This document shows, piece after piece, positions 49,336 through 59,121 of a stretch of 64,000 nt of DNA. This DNA comes from Dryas octopetala. Taxonomy: Eukaryota > Streptophyta > Magnoliopsida > Rosales > Rosaceae. The first letter of the stretch is position 1; each line of letters starts with the position of its first letter. The position numbers and the translations under genes are program-made. Under the pieces are notes generated by a model. That model was not told the origin of the DNA and searched no databases. It worked only from the letters and a program-made list of their open reading frames with translations. The DNA lies in the NCBI GenBank assembly GCA_963921425.1, contig OY992834.1:27169923-27233922 (forward strand), given 5' to 3'.

Positions 49336-49346
49336 GTATATATATA
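49336..49346 (-). promoter_or_regulatory. TATA box of the AG-peptide gene
   Basis: CTATATATATACATCGC on the minus strand lies about 150 bp before the start codon. Further upstream (49355-49390) come repeated GGGCT/GGGCC words, similar to plant site II elements. Confidence 0.6.
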
Positions 49347-49959
49347 GTCGTAGTGGGCTGGGCTGGGCTGGGCCGGGTGGGATGGGGCCCAAAGAAATGG
49401 TGGGTGGGTTGGTCCGTGTGGGGTCCAGAAAGAACGTGGGAGAGCTGGATTTATGGGGTGGCCACGTTGTTGTAGTGTGGGAACGCAAAAGGTGGGGCCA
49501 TGGAGCAGCAAAGCGGGAAAAGTAGAAAGAGAGAAAGAAAATGGCTATATTTTTGGTGGGAACCAGTGTTGTCAGATTTGGCCACATGTCTGCTTTTTTT
49601 ATTATTATTTTTTTTTTTTGCTTTGTTGGGAGTTCAACTTCCAAGCCGTTGGTTGAGCTACTTGCTCACTACAAATTTCCTTTTGCGTGATTCATTGCAT
49701 TTTGGTTTTCTTAGCTGAGAAGTAAGGCTTGCTGCAGGTGAGGTCGGTGGACTTTTGTAAGGGACTGGAGTGGAGGCTGAATTGGGAGTGGACTCGAATG
49801 AGATTGGGCTTAAGGGCTTGGGATATGGACCCATAAATTACATGGGCTCGAGGATGTTGTTTTAGGATTTTCATTTTGGTCCTTTTCATGGAACTGGCAT
49901 TTTCAATCTATTTTAAGGTGTTTGTAAATTTGTAATGAGGCTTGGAAATGATTAGGGGT

Positions 49960-50180
49960 CGGCAATGGGCCGGGCCGGGCTGGCCCAGGCCCAATCTTTC
50001 GGGCTCGGGCCGGGCTCGGGCTTGAAGTACAAGAGCCCAACAGAACTTTCGGGCCGGGCCGGGCTGGGCTTGGGCTTGAATACACAAATCCGAAGCCCAC
50101 CCATCGGGCTTGAGACTAACGGGCTTTAGAGCCGGGCCGGACTAGGCCCGAACGGGCAGCCCAATAAGCCCGAACGGGCA
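49960..50180. repeat. hAT left subterminal GGGCCGGGC/CGGGCTT cluster
   Basis: Dense GC-rich words in direct and inverted orientation (GGGCCGGGCC, TCGGGCTCGGGC, AGCCCGAACGGGCAGCCC), contrasting sharply with the AT-rich interior. The right-end partner is at 55648-55915. Confidence 0.8.
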
Positions 50181-50607
50181 GCCCAAATTAGGCTTTTTTG
50201 GCTTCTCAAATTGCTTAATTTATTGCCTAATTTATGTCTATTATAACTATAAAACTTAGCAGATCTAATTCATTGGTTTTAACTTGCCAAAATTTTGCAA
50301 TGTCAGCTCCCAAAGTCACAATTTAACAAGTTAACAACATATAATTTAATTATAAATAGAGGGGGAAATGCATCACTATAGAATGTGTACATCCCAACTA
50401 GGTTGGCACCTACACAACCTATCTATCATTTGCATTTCACATGTACATCCCAACTAGGTTGGCACATACACAACCCTCAAAACTGAAATGTATTGATTTA
50501 ATTATACTAAAAGTAACAATATGCAGTTATGAGTTATGGTGCTTAACTCCTTATGGAGTTTACAAATTACAAACCAATAGTGAAACTGAAAAAATAAAAT
50601 CAGTTAA

Positions 50608-52686
50608 TCAGGTGGCTGATTCAGCAGGGGAAGGGGTCTCTTCTTCAACAAATTCAGGTCTTGATAGCTTGATATTCATTAGATCCTCTGCCCAATCCTC
50701 CTCTTGAGCAGCCTCTTGCATTCTTGCCTCAGCTAAGCGCCAATCTTTGACGCAGATTAGAGCTTCTATAGTGTTCGGACTCAAGCTAGCCCTCTTCTCC
50801 GATACCACTCTACCACCTGCACTAAAAGCAGCTTCGGATGCAACAGTTGAAGCTGGAACAGTTAGCAAATCACGAGCCATGATGGAAAGCACAGGATATT
50901 GTGTATCATGTGATTTCCACCATCCCAAAACAGAAAATGTAGTTTCATCAACATCATCTAAAACTGGTGCATCAAGATAGTATTGCAAATCAGAAGTAGA
51001 ACAAACAGAGGATTGCACATTTGCCATTTTCAAGGCTCTCATAGCACTGTTTTGAAAGTTAGGAATAGAAATTGGGGAAGAACTAGTACTACCAGAAACA
51101 GTACTTTGAGGATTAGTTGTGGTTTCAGTAGAGTTTCGTGATGATGCAGCAGGCACATTAGACTTGTAATGGTCATACAATTTAAACAGAGAAGACTTAA
51201 TTTCATCTACCTTTACCTTTATGTCATCTTCCTCACAACCAATAACATTTAACCACTCACTAATTGCCCAAATTTTGAACCTAGGATCCATAACAGTAGC
51301 AAAACAAAACAATTTAGGAAAAGTTGCCCAATATTTATCAAATTTACTTTTCATAGCAACCATAGCAGTTTGAAATGCATTAATATGAGAATATGATTGA
51401 AATGCACAATGAATATCAATCAAACAAGTCAGCACACGACTAGAAGTAGGATAATACACACCACATAATATTTTTGTTGAAGAATCAAAAGTCTTTAAAA
51501 AACCACAAACAAACTGAGCAACAAGCCAATCATGTTCAGATGGAATCGGTAAAGTAGAACTTCTAGTTGATTGATTTATTGTCTGAACATATCTATGCAA
51601 GGCAGCTTTATATTGAATGGCTACTTCTAACAATGCATATGTGGAATTCCACCTATGAGGAACATCATTGTCTATGTTTCTCTTATCCAAACGAACATCA
51701 ACACAACATTTTTTCCAAATTTCATGTCTCTTATTTGAAGAATTCAAACTACGCACAATTGCAACAATTTTATCAATAGAAGGACCTAAAATAGCCAAAC
51801 CATCTTGCACAATCAGGTTCATAACATGAGCACAACAACGCACATGAAACATTTGTCTAGGCACATCATCAATCATAAGATATAAAGGCAGCAAATCAGC
51901 AACAACATCATTATTTGAAGCATTATCTAGTGTAATTGAAAAAATTTTATTGTGGATACGCCAAGAGTTGAGTTCCTCATGTATATGAGTTGCAAGTGAC
52001 TGTCCACTGTGTGGATACTCAATCATTTTAAAACAAATAATCCTTTTATTTAAATTCCAGTCAGCATCAATGAAGTGAGCAGTTAATGACATAAAACCAA
52101 TTTTTTGTCTAGAAGACCAAACATCAGAAGTCAAACAAATTCTGCCTTCATATTTTTCAAAATAAGACAGCAATTGAGATTTTCCTTCAACAAACAGTTT
52201 CATAACATCCCTTTTACAAGTTGTGGCAGAAATTCCTTTATATTGTGGAGTAAAGCCTCTTTGAATCATTCCTTTAAAATCATGTTTTTCCACGAAAGTA
52301 AAAGGTAATTCTGCCCTAACTATAAAATCAACAACTTCTTTTCGAGCATTTTCCTCTTTATAAACAAAATTTGACAAATTACCAGCAGCATTTGATTGTA
52401 AAAGCATTTGATTACCAATATTAACATTTTGGCTTTCAATATGTTTCCTATAATGACGAGCTAAATGAGTTGTACCATTTGAAGAACTGCCATCTAATTT
52501 TTTTCCACATATTGCACATTTTGCTTTTGTAACAGATTTACCATTTTCAATTTCAACAACTTTTTCAAACCAGTTCCACACTTCACTTCTACTGGATTTA
52601 GGAATAGAATTAGATTGGGGTGTGGATGGGGGGGAACCAATGGATTCATGGATTCCAATTACACTAGACTCTGGGTGAGTAGACAT
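50608..52686 (-). CDS. hAT transposase (BED zinc finger, RICESLEEPER-like), 692 aa, intact
   Basis: ATG at 52686 opens MSTHPESSVIGIHES. A BED zinc finger follows (C57, C60, with H78 and H82 in THLARHYRKH). The RNase-H-fold core has LTSDVWSSRQKIGFMSLTAHF and ITLDNASNNDVVADLLP, carrying the conserved acidic residues of hAT enzymes. The C-terminal hAT dimerisation region is clear: LGWWKSHDTQYPVLSIMARD and VPASTVASEAAFSAGGRVV. Length and order fit full hAT transposases and the related domesticated RICESLEEPER/DAYSLEEPER proteins. Location inside an element with perfect 8-bp duplications marks it as a transposon gene. The frame is open 5' of the ATG only through translation of a tandem repeat, so that extension was not used. 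Confidence 0.92.
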   Translation of the reverse strand: MSTHPESSVIGIHESIGSPPSTPQSNSIPKSSRSEVWNWFEKVVEIENGKSVTKAKCAICGKKLDGSSSNGTTHLARHYRKHIESQNVNIGNQMLLQSNAAGNLSNFVYKEENARKEVVDFIVRAELPFTFVEKHDFKGMIQRGFTPQYKGISATTCKRDVMKLFVEGKSQLLSYFEKYEGRICLTSDVWSSRQKIGFMSLTAHFIDADWNLNKRIICFKMIEYPHSGQSLATHIHEELNSWRIHNKIFSITLDNASNNDVVADLLPLYLMIDDVPRQMFHVRCCAHVMNLIVQDGLAILGPSIDKIVAIVRSLNSSNKRHEIWKKCCVDVRLDKRNIDNDVPHRWNSTYALLEVAIQYKAALHRYVQTINQSTRSSTLPIPSEHDWLVAQFVCGFLKTFDSSTKILCGVYYPTSSRVLTCLIDIHCAFQSYSHINAFQTAMVAMKSKFDKYWATFPKLFCFATVMDPRFKIWAISEWLNVIGCEEDDIKVKVDEIKSSLFKLYDHYKSNVPAASSRNSTETTTNPQSTVSGSTSSSPISIPNFQNSAMRALKMANVQSSVCSTSDLQYYLDAPVLDDVDETTFSVLGWWKSHDTQYPVLSIMARDLLTVPASTVASEAAFSAGGRVVSEKRASLSPNTIEALICVKDWRLAEARMQEAAQEEDWAEDLMNIKLSRPEFVEEETPSPAESAT

Positions 52687-52693
52687 CCTAAAA

Positions 52694-52880
52694 AAACTAC
52701 CAACAAATAACCAGCAAATAACACTACCAGCAAAAAAATACCAGCAAATAACACTACCAGCAAAAAAATACCAGCAAACTGCAAATAACACTACCAGCAA
52801 AAAAAAATACCAGCAAACTGCAAATAAACACCAGATCTTATCATAAACACCAGATCTTATCATAAAAAAAATACCAGCAA
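52694..52880. repeat. Short tandem repeats (TACCAGCAAATAACAC unit) in the transposase leader
   Basis: Units of about 30-32 bp built on ACCAGCAAATAACACTACCA and AAAAAAATACCAGC recur about six times immediately upstream of the transposase start codon. Confidence 0.75.
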
Positions 52881-53389
52881 ACTGCAAATAAACTGAAATT
52901 CAGCAAATTGCCATTTGCCACTCACACAGCAGCAGCACCAGCACCAACACAAGAGGCCAACTCCTACACAGGACAGCTTCACCACAAGCTATTAATCTTC
53001 ACCACAGCTACACACACAACAAAAAAAAAACACAATTAGTGAAACAGTGATGAATTTTTTGCTGAAATCACAAAAATGACAAAGGGAGGCAAACTGGCAG
53101 GAAAATGACTTAACTGAAATCACAAAGGGAAAATGACTTACACTTACACAGTTACACGCAAAGGGAGGCAAACTGGCAGGGAGCTTGCGGCGGAGTCGCT
53201 GGTGCGAAGGTGGCGTTGCGGTGGTGCTCGGACTGTCTGAGCGATAGTGCTATCAACTATCCGATCGCAGTTCAGATCTCGATCTGATCATTAATTGATC
53301 GGATCGAGTCCGATCGATCGGAGTTTGGTGGGTTGCTGGGTAGCCTGGGTTCGATCGGAGTTGGGGGTGGCGAGATGGTGAATCGGTGA

Positions 53390-54055
53390 TGATGGTGATG
53401 ATGGAGAGGCCGAGAGGGTTTGAGAAGTGAGAAGTTTGGAGAGGCCGAGAGGGTTTGATGTTGAACTGTTGAAGGAGGCAGCGAATGGTTAGAGAATAGA
53501 GACTTAGGGTTACAGTGAAACCGTGATGATGGAGAGGGTCTGAGAGTCTGAGAGAGTGATGATGGTGATGATGGAGAGGCCGAGAGGGTTTGAGAAGTGA
53601 GAAGTTTGGAGAGGCCGAGAGGGTTTGATGTTGAACTGTTGAAGGAGGCGGCGAATGGTTAGAGAATAGAGACTTAGGGTTACAGTGAAACCATGATGAT
53701 GGAGAGGGTCTGAGAGTCTGAGAGAGTGATGATGGTGATGATGGAGAGGCCGAGAGGGTTTGAGAAGTGAGAAGTTTGGAGAGGCCGAGAGGGTTTGATG
53801 TTGAACTGTTGAAGGAGGCGGCGAATGGTTAGAGAATAGAGACTTAGGGTTACAGTGAAACCGTGATGATGGAGAGGGTCTGAGAGTTTGAGAGAGTGAT
53901 GATGGATTGATGGTGATGATCAGATGATGGAGAGGCCGAGACTCGAGAGGGTTTGAGAAGTGAGAAGTTTGGAGAGGCCGAGAGGGTTTGATGTTGAACT
54001 GTTGAAGGAGGCGGCGAATGGTTAGAGAATAGAGACTTAGGGTTACAGTGAAACT
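53390..54055. repeat. 170-bp tandem repeat, about 4 copies, inside the hAT
   Basis: ATGGAGAGGCCGAGAGGGTT recurs at 53401, 53571, 53741 and 53927: a 170-bp period twice, then 186 bp because of an insertion. Copies are almost identical. The array lies between the transposase leader and the AT-rich right half, possibly in the promoter. Confidence 0.9.
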
Positions 54056-54307
54056 TAGCTTTATATACTTATGAGTTATGACTTATCTTTAGGGTTTAAT
54101 ATTTTATTAGTTTAGGGTATTTTGGGGTTTGGGCTTAGGGGTTTGGATGGGGTTTGGTCCGTTTGGATGAGGTTTCAGGGTTTGGATGGGGTTTGGATGG
54201 GGTTTGGATGGGGTTTGGATTTTTTAATTTTATTACATGTGTAATATATGCTTTATTATATATTTTATTACATATGTTTTATAAACAAATGATGCAATTG
54301 TGTTTTT

Positions 54308-55240
54308 AACGATCTGAACCGTTCAAATTTTAATTTCTCACTCAAAAATAATTCATGCAAAAAATTAGCTCGATCGGAGATGTAAAAATGACGTAACGGT
54401 GGTCGAATTAATGAACGATCGTTGTTTTTCTAATGATAATCGAATGGGTAGATGAATTCCGATTTTGCTGATTTTTTGTAAGGATGATCTTTGACTATGA
54501 ATATAGAAAATGAACGGTTCAGATTGTTGAAATCACGTTGTGGTCTTCACAATTATGAAAACAATAAGGTTTCAACGAGAAAGTTATTAGAATTATACTC
54601 TTCAACTCTTCAAGTGTATTTATATGTAGAAGCTCATATATCGATCGTGTTTTCAACGATCCGAACCGTTCAAGTTTTAGTTCCCCACTCAAAGAGAATC
54701 CTTGCAAAAAATTAGCTCAATCAGAGATGTAAAAATGACGTAACGGTGGTCGAATTAATGAACGATCGTTGTTTTTTTAATGATAATCGAATGGGTAGAT
54801 GAATTCCGATTTTGCTGATTTTTTGTAAGGATGATCTTTGACTATGAATATAGAAAATGAACGGTTCAGATTGTTGAAATCACGTTGTGGTCTTCACAAT
54901 TATGAAAACAATAAGGTTTCAACGAGAAAGTTATTAGAATTATACTCTTCAACTCTTTAAGTGTATTTATATGTAGAAGCTCATATATCGATCGTGTTTT
55001 CAACGATCCGAACCGTTCAAGTTTTAGTTCCCCACTCAAAGAGAATCCTTGCAAAAAATTAGCTCAATCAGAGATGTAAAAATGACGTAATGATGGTCGA
55101 ATTAATTAACGATCATGGTTTTTTTAATGATAATCGAACGAGTAAATGAATTCCGATTCGACCGATTTTTTGTAAGGATGATATTTGACTATCAACATAT
55201 AAAATGAACGGTTCAAATTGTTAAATTAATGAACAATCAT
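54308..55240. repeat. 347-bp tandem repeat, about 2.7 copies, inside the hAT
   Basis: GATC[TC]GAACCGTTCAA starts at about 54311, 54658 and 55005, a 347-bp period. Copies 1 and 2 are nearly identical; the third is truncated and more diverged. Open frames here only repeat with the same period and have no known domain. Confidence 0.9.
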
Positions 55241-55545
55241 GCCATCATGGTTTAATAACTTCAATTATAGTTGTATTATAAAAATTGTATATGCACATAT
55301 ACATTTATGTTTTATTATAGTTGTAAATTTGTAATGTTGTATATAATTTTAAAAGTTTATTATTTATGGTATTACATACTTACATAGACTACATAGTATA
55401 GTTTACACTATTACTATTTAGTATTTACTAACATTATAGAATTATATAATAACTTAAATACTTAATAAACATATTAATAATTTATTAGAATAAACAAACG
55501 AAAAACCTATTAAATATGTTATGATTCACCAATTAGACAAATAAA

Positions 55546-55612
55546 CTAGTTAGCTCAGTTGGTTGAGAGTTGAAATTTGTTCTATGAGGTCTCAAGTTCG
55601 ATTTAGAACATA
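55546..55612 (+). other. tRNA-like sequence with Pol III A and B boxes, degenerate
   Basis: TAGCTCAGTTGG (55551-55562) is a perfect A box. AAGTTCGATTT (55594-55604) is a weakened B box at about tRNA spacing. The flanking stems do not pair convincingly, so it is not a working tRNA. It could be the head of a SINE or a tRNA remnant captured in the hAT. Confidence 0.4.
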
Positions 55613-55647
55613 GCCAAAATCCTATATTTTTTTTTATTGAAGATATT

Positions 55648-55915
55648 AAACGGGCTTTGGGCTTCGGGCTTCGGGCTTTGGGCTTTGGGCTTTGGGCTTC
55701 GGGCCGGGCTTTGGGCCGGGCTTTGGGCGGGCTTTGAGCGGGCCTAAGCGGGCCGGGCTTTGGGCGGGCCGTGGGCTTCAAGGGGATGGCCCAAGCCCAA
55801 CCCAAAAAATTTTCGGGCCGGGCCGGCCCGGCCCAAATGTCGGGCCACATCGGGCTTCGGGCCCAATGGGCTGGGCGGGTTTCGGGTGGGCTTCGGGCCT
55901 TGGGCTATTTGGTGA
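55648..55915. repeat. hAT right subterminal CGGGCTT/GGGCCGGGC cluster
   Basis: GGGCTTCGGGCTTTGGGC-type direct repeats run into GGGCCGGGCCGGCCCGGCCC near 55815, then to the terminus. It is the partner of 49960-50180. Confidence 0.8.
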
Positions 55916-56233
55916 GCCCTAGAAATGATTATGAGGTTTTAGTTATTTTTAATATATGACACGTGTCATTTTAATATTAAAAACTTAAATAGGCTAAGAG
56001 GAGATAGATTAGGAGTGAAGCCAAATCCATGTATTGACTTTAGGGATATCTTTATTAATGTAAGTATTGATGTAAGGTAGGTGAAAGTATTTACATAAGG
56101 TGGGGGAAAGTGTTTTCGAAAAGCCATGTATATATGTGCCCATGTATCAACGTTTGTTTTTTCAAGAGAGTGAAATTGAATCAGAGTTTTCTCCCAAAAA
56201 TAATTGTAAGTTATCCATCTTCCATATAAGAAT

Positions 56234-56629
56234 GGGATTAATGCCATTTTGCTCCCCAGACTATTACACATGTATCAGTTTGCTCCCCAGACTTCTAATT
56301 TAGAAAATTAAGGACTTTGATTTTTTCAATTTTACCAATTGAGGTTTTTCCATCAATTTACACATTTTTCATCTAAAATGTAGGGATGATCAACCAAAAT
56401 TCAGCAAGAAATAAAAGAGGGAAAAATGATAAATGAGGAAAAAATGATAAGATATAAATAGAAGGAACCATTTTGCCCTCAAAGATTTGGATGAAAAATG
56501 TGTAAATTGACGGAAGAACCTCAATTGGCAAAATTGAAAAAGTCAGAGTCCTTAATTTTCCAAATTAGAAGTCTGGGGAGCAAACTGATATAAGTGTAAT
56601 AGTCTGGGGAGCAAAATAGTATTAATCCC
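56234..56629. mobile_element. Foldback MITE, Mutator-type, 396 bp
   Basis: The left end GGGATTAATGCCATTTTGCTC mirrors the right end GAGCAAAATAGTATTAATCCC. Inverse matching runs on through GCTCCCCAGACT, CTTCTAATTT, TTAAGGACT and TTGAGGTT to about 140 bp per arm. A perfect 9-bp duplication TATAAGAAT flanks it (56225-56233, 56630-56638). Non-coding. Confidence 0.88.
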
Positions 56630-56638
56630 TATAAGAAT

Positions 56639-57203
56639 ATGCCACTTTTTGTGAAACTTAAACATTATGCTTCAACATGCTTTTTGTATTAAACATGAGG
56701 GGCATTGGTGCTTCAACATCTATTATAAAATAACATTTTCCTTCACCATTAATTAAAGCATTTGTAGGCGTATTTCAAGAGTGTAGATGTTTCTAAGTTC
56801 TAATTCAGGGGAATGCTAGCAACCTTTGCTTGTTACCTTCTCCTTTCAATCTTTTCCATACATCATGTGACATATGAATTCCACTAACACTCAAAACTCA
56901 ACTTTTAATGGATTCAAATTAAAACTAACAATTCATTTTCAATTGTTATAATTTACTAACAATGCATAACAATGCATTAAAAGTACAATTTAGACCACTC
57001 CAACATACTCGGCAACTTGCTTTTCCTACTTCATTAGATGTGCCACGTTGGCGAAAGGAGCTTTCAATAGACTCGACAATGCAGCTCTTCAAATTAAAGA
57101 CCCAATATCAGCCAGTCAGATTTGTCGAGAAAATATCAGCTCTTTAAACGATTTTATGTTACTAAAATATTGAACATTGAGAATAGAAAAAGGGAAAAGC
57201 AAA
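56639..57203. other. Intergenic sequence, nothing recognised
   Basis: AT-rich with no domain-bearing ORF. A 61-codon + frame at 56962-57147 has no features of a known protein. Confidence 0.45.
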
Positions 57204-57487
57204 GCTGGTAGCAAGGAATAAAATTTTGGGTTTCAATAAAATTTCGAAGATTTTTAAATTTCAATAGAAATTAGACGGAAACGACAAAAATTGTTATCAA
57301 AATACGGAAATTTTGAATGAAACTTTATTATATGTTTATTTAATATATTATCTCCTACGTTGATAAAAAACATTGAAGAAACTAAATTATATAATAAGTT
57401 TCATATAATATAAGATGAATATAATGCGAGCTGAAGACAAATACTGTTAAATAAAATTAGTATAATGAATAAGTGAAATTAGTATAT

Positions 57488-57640
57488 TCTTTATACTTTA
57501 TAATCTATACACTAAATCCTAATACTAAACCCTATATACCCTAATACTTTTTATACTTTATAATCTATACACTAAACTCTTTATACTTTATAATCTATAC
57601 ACTAAACCCTATATACTTTATAATCTATACTCTATGTTGT
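57488..57640. repeat. Tandem array of CTTTATACTTTATAATCTATACACTAAA with telomere-like CTAAACCCTA words
   Basis: About four to five units with alternating endings CTAAATCCTA, CTAAACCCTATATA and CTAAACTCTT. The CTAAACCCTA word resembles the plant telomere repeat but is embedded in a longer unit. Confidence 0.75.
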
Positions 57641-57890
57641 TTAAGATATTGTATAAGATATTAGGGTTTAGACCCTTTAGGGTATTTTTAATTATTTTTT
57701 ATATAAAAATGTATTAGAGTTTAAAAACATCTAAACGAAACCCCAAGCCATTTTTTTCTTTCAAATTGCCCAAAAGTCCCAAACCCCAATCAAAAGAAAA
57801 CCTTTATTTTTTTTTTCTTTTCTTACTTTTCTTTCCCCGTGACTCACATTTTCTCCTTTTCTTTCCTTCCTCTCATTTCTTCCTCCTGTG

Positions 57891-57892
<2 letters not shown>

Positions 57893-57942
<50 letters not shown>
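57893..57942. repeat. (CT)n microsatellite
   Basis: About 24 CT units in a row inside the hAT-like element; likely length-variable. Confidence 0.9.
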
Positions 57943-57945
<3 letters not shown>

Positions 57946-58229
57946 CCTCTATCTCTCACTCTCTGCATCTCCATCACTAGCCCACCTTCACCCTCATCTC
58001 TTTCTCCCTCATCTCCCTCTTGCCGCCGAAACCCATCAAAAATCAATTGCTTCTAGCCCCTCATCTCTTCCTCCCTCTATCTCTTTCTCCCTCGATCTCA
58101 CCCACCGAAAATTTCGATAATTTCGGCGAAATTATCACGACAAACTGACAATTATGTGTTTCGATTTCGAACCCCCCTAAAATAGAAGTTTTCGGCTAAA
58201 ATTTCAAAATTTAAACCCTTGGCTGGTAG

Positions 58230-58748
58230 TAAAAAAGAAATGGAAGTCAAATTTGTTTTAAATTTTAAAGAAAAAGAAGACAATATAATATTAATGAAAT
58301 TTGAATAGTACTTTGGAGTAAAAATTTTACTCTCCAAATTGCCAAGTAGGTTATTAAAGTAGAGTTTAAAGAGCTAAGTTTGCTTCTTCAGTTCTTCTCT
58401 AAGAGATACTCTTACAATTACAATACCAAAAGCATGCGTTTAGTACGATTATATATATGCAAAGCACGTGGTCATTATCACTAAGAAATGTACTTATTTG
58501 GAGTCCAAAAACATCACAGTAGAGTTAAGTCGCTGAAAATAAAAAGTATTCTGACATAATAGTTATTGCTTTAGTCATGACACAGAAATTAAAGTACAAT
58601 CCAGAGTTCGTCCATACAAGAAATATGTGAAAATAGTTAGCACAATAGTTTCAAGAAAATAATTAAACAATAATTAAGAAAAAAAAGAGGATTAACAACT
58701 ATAGTGTAAAATTACAAACAACTTCCCGAAAAATATATAATGACTAAG
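58230..58748. other. Intergenic sequence, nothing recognised
   Basis: AT-rich non-coding sequence with stops in all frames. Confidence 0.45.
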
Positions 58749-59061
58749 CTAGGGCGAAGAGACATCTTCCTCAATAACACTAACAGGAGGGGGTCTCCAC
58801 AGTTTGCTTGTCTTCCTGATGTTCAAAACCTTGCTTAAATCTATCATAGTTGGTGACTTCACTCGATTTAAACGGTCGCTCCCCCAACACCCTGAGAAGG
58901 TCTTCTTGGTGAACAACTTCCTTTTCAAGCAGCAATTATGCAATTTGAGCCACTTGCTCTTTGTGTTCCTCTATGATTTCAAGTGTGCGTACATTCTTTG
59001 TTTGATCACCTCTTTGAGGGAAACAAAGGAGCCCCACCTTGACACTGAAACCATAGACTGC
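58749..59061 (-). pseudogene. C-terminal fragment of a mitochondrial-type FtsH (AAA) protease
   Basis: Read on the minus strand it gives EEHKEQVAQIA, a stop, [20 protein letters not shown], then [17 protein letters not shown]. This matches the conserved end of plant FtsH3/FtsH10-type m-AAA proteases (IEEHKEQVAQIAELLLEKE.., RPFK..E.TNYDRFK). In front of it, GLLCFPQRGDQ is fused directly to the helix, so an internal segment has been lost. The stop (TAA) replaces a conserved glutamate, and a frameshift near 58795 separates the last residues ([13 protein letters not shown]). The metalloprotease and ATPase domains are absent. No intron-containing parent is in the window, so whether it arose by retroposition or gene capture cannot be told. 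Confidence 0.85.
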
Positions 59062-59121
59062 AAAATCGATTGGTTTGGAAGTGATCAATAGTACTATTCT
59101 CTTCCAAACCAATCGATTTTG
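59061..59121. repeat. Perfect 21-bp inverted repeat with a 19-base loop
   Basis: Arm 59061-59081 (starting CAAAATCGATTGG) is the exact complement of arm 59101-59121 (ending CCAATCGATTTTG); the loop is 59082-59100. It abuts the end of the FtsH similarity. Confidence 0.85.

Larger units (their letters stand above)
49953..55921 (-). mobile_element. Complete hAT (Ac/Tam3-type) transposon, 5,969 bp
   Basis: The left end TAGGGGTCGGCAATGGGCC and the right end (inverse of TAGGGCTCACCAAATAGCCC) form imperfect terminal repeats. A perfect 8-bp duplication GAAATGAT flanks the element (49945-49952, 55922-55929). Both subterminal zones are packed with GGGCCGGGC and CGGGCTT words, the expected transposase-binding regions of hAT elements. 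The single gene is an open 692-codon transposase. Non-coding sequence upstream of that gene holds three different tandem arrays. The intact ORF and perfect duplication suggest recent activity. Confidence 0.92.
57212..58221. mobile_element. Non-autonomous hAT-like element, about 1.0 kb
   Basis: A perfect 8-bp repeat GCTGGTAG flanks it (57204-57211, 58222-58229). The ends are CAAGGAATAAAATTTTG and the inverse of CAAGGGTTTAAATTTTG. An 8-bp duplication with short imperfect terminal repeats is typical of hAT elements. The interior contains a tandem array (57488-57640) and a long CT microsatellite. The CT-rich 57.8-58.1 kb part gives only Ser/Leu-rich spurious frames. Confidence 0.7.

Noticed and set aside
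48753-49511. 252-codon minus-strand ORF over the AG-peptide gene
   Set aside because: It is a different frame across the leader, the GA microsatellite (giving a Ser-Leu run) and the AG-peptide; the 69-codon frame inside has a coherent signal peptide and GPI signal.
52687-52887. N-terminal extension of the hAT transposase frame
   Set aside because: It only translates the ACCAGCAAATAACAC tandem repeat into a hydrophobic repeat and precedes a good ATG with the BED finger at the expected distance.
53390-54055. CRISPR-like array
   Set aside because: The 170-bp units are contiguous copies with no unique spacers, in a plant nuclear context; it is an ordinary tandem repeat.
58804-59091. 95-codon + strand ORF
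   Set aside because: It is the antisense shadow of the FtsH fragment, whose minus-strand reading matches a known family.
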